Shown: positions 30,193-31,115 of the stretch, piece by piece
Position numbering within the stretch: position 1 is the stretch's first letter
Layout: each line of letters starts with the position of its first letter
From: Clostridiales bacterium
Lineage (GTDB): Bacteria > Bacillota_A > Clostridia > Oscillospirales > Oscillospiraceae
Length of the DNA stretch: 31,115 bases
Direction of reading: 5' to 3'
NCBI GenBank assembly: GCA_014799485.1
Contig: JAAVHY010000014.1
Coordinates: 1-31,115 of the forward strand
Translations under genes and position numbers: made by a program
Notes under the pieces: model-generated
The model's input: only the letters and a program-made list of their open reading frames with translations
The model's database searches: none
What the model was told of the DNA's origin: nothing

Positions 30193-31115
30193 ATGGAAAA
30201 CCTATTTGATTATTTGAAGCGGGCGGTAGAGGACAACGCCTCCGACCTGTTTATCGTGGCGGGCGGCCCGGTGTGCGAAAAACTGGATAAAAAGCTGATC
30301 CCCATCGGCACAGACCGCCTCATGCCCAAGGACGCGGAGGAGCTGGTTACCCAGCTTTACACCCAGGCCGGGCGGCCCAGGGACGTCTTTTTGCGGGATG
30401 GCGATGACGACTTCTCCTTCTCCATGGCCGGGCTGGCCCGGTTCCGGGTGAACACCTACCGCCAGCGCGGCTCCATGGCGGCGGTGGTGCGGGTGGTGGC
30501 CTTCGGCATCCCGGACTGGCAGGACCTGCACATCCCGCCCCAGGTGATGGAGCTGGCAAGCCTGACCCACGGCATGGTGCTGGTCACCGGCACGGCGGGC
30601 AGCGGCAAGTCCACCACCCAGGCCTGCGTCATCGACCGGATCAACCAGACCCGGAGCGGCCACATCATCACCCTGGAGGACCCCATCGAGTACCTCCACC
30701 GCAACGCCAAGAGCATCGTCTCCCAGCGGGAGATCTCCATCGACACCCAGGACTACCTCGCCGCCCTGCGGGCCTGCCTGCGGCAGGCCCCCGACGTCAT
30801 CCTCCTGGGTGAGATGCGCGACCACGAGACCATCCGCACCGCCATGACGGCGGCGGAGACGGGCCATCTGCTCATCGCCACCCTGCACACCAAGGGGGCG
30901 GTGAACACGGTGGACCGCATCGTGGACTCCTTCCCCAGCACCCAGCAGGAGCAGGTGCGCTCCCAGCTGTCCATGGTGCTGCGCACCGTAGTGAGCCAGC
31001 AGCTGCTGCCCGACAAGGACGGCGGCATGGTGCCCGCCTATGAGATCATGCAGATGAACAACGCCATCCGCAGCCTCATCCGGGACAACAAGACCCACCA
31101 GATCGACAACGCCAT
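30193..31115 (+). CDS. pilT: Type IV pilus retraction ATPase PilT, C-terminus cut by window end
   Basis: About 307 codons are visible. The N-terminal PAS-like domain ([20 protein letters not shown]) leads to the RecA core: Walker [11 protein letters not shown] near residue 134, Asp box [10 protein letters not shown] near 161, Walker [16 protein letters not shown] near 200, and the His box [18 protein letters not shown] near 234. [10 protein letters not shown] near residue 296 matches the PilT signature AIRNLIREGK, which favours PilT over the PilB assembly ATPase. PilT hexamers power pilus retraction and twitching or DNA uptake. The Asn of the usual LHTNSA is Lys-Gly here. ATG 30193 has GGAGCGGAG upstream. 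Confidence 0.93.
   Translation, partial: MENLFDYLKRAVEDNASDLFIVAGGPVCEKLDKKLIPIGTDRLMPKDAEELVTQLYTQAGRPRDVFLRDGDDDFSFSMAGLARFRVNTYRQRGSMAAVVRVVAFGIPDWQDLHIPPQVMELASLTHGMVLVTGTAGSGKSTTQACVIDRINQTRSGHIITLEDPIEYLHRNAKSIVSQREISIDTQDYLAALRACLRQAPDVILLGEMRDHETIRTAMTAAETGHLLIATLHTKGAVNTVDRIVDSFPSTQQEQVRSQLSMVLRTVVSQQLLPDKDGGMVPAYEIMQMNNAIRSLIRDNKTHQIDNA

Overview
The window reads as a chromosomal segment of a GC-rich, low-motility gut-type Firmicute, most likely family Oscillospiraceae (the Flavonifractor / Pseudoflavonifractor / Oscillibacter group). This is inferred from the strongly G/C-ending codons, strong AGGAGG-type ribosome binding sites, sigma-A promoters, Gram-positive style SOS boxes, and protein families typical of that group (TetR plus radical SAM pair, split TauE/SafE, DUF4860-like pilus proteins). 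No rRNA, tRNA, CRISPR array, phage or transposase gene was seen.

Layout. (1) 1-2103, minus: the N-terminal part of an M32 carboxypeptidase, a small membrane protein, a histidine phosphatase and a small-multidrug-export family protein, all downstream of uvrA (2116-4944), which has its own promoter. (2) 5062-10651, minus: an operon-like run with uvrB first, then an NTF2-like protein, YbaK-type deacylase, M28 peptidase with an internal membrane segment, a membrane protein, MmcQ/YjbR protein and another membrane protein. Both ends of uvrB carry an inserted array of hairpins, and beyond each array lies a second copy of the neighbouring uvrB end. The uvrB promoter overlaps a 12/14 match to the Gram-positive LexA box. 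(3) 11257-16166: a CPA2-type antiporter with a terminator-like leader, a helical-bundle protein, cytidine deaminase, a membrane protein, a ZIP metal transporter and a two-gene (split) TauE/SafE permease. (4) 16303-18428: a TetR regulator and a radical SAM protein separated by a 48-bp near-perfect palindrome that contains the radical SAM gene's -35 box. (5) 18582-23592: a complete five-gene peptide-type (Opp/Dpp) ABC importer, with a stem-loop after the binding-protein gene and an odd AT-rich insert between the two permease genes. (6) 23719-26008: a purine module, with an AzgA-type NCS2 permease behind a purine riboswitch (J3/1 cytosine, so guanine type predicted) and a divergent phosphoribosyltransferase. 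(7) 26218-27204: a transglutaminase-like lipoprotein preceded by a 13/14 LexA-box match and further GTTC/GAAC half-sites. (8) 27332 to the right edge: a type IV pilus-like operon (PilC/GspF, four small single-membrane-helix pilin-like proteins, PilT), running off the window.

How the genes work together: the UvrA/UvrB genes supply two of the three subunits of nucleotide excision repair, each with a separate promoter about 5.9 kb apart. The NCS2 permease and phosphoribosyltransferase would import and salvage purine bases. The TetR gene sits between a permease and a radical SAM gene and may control both. The most unusual feature is the architecture around uvrB, which I cannot match to a described mobile element from memory; I treat it as the best candidate for something undescribed.
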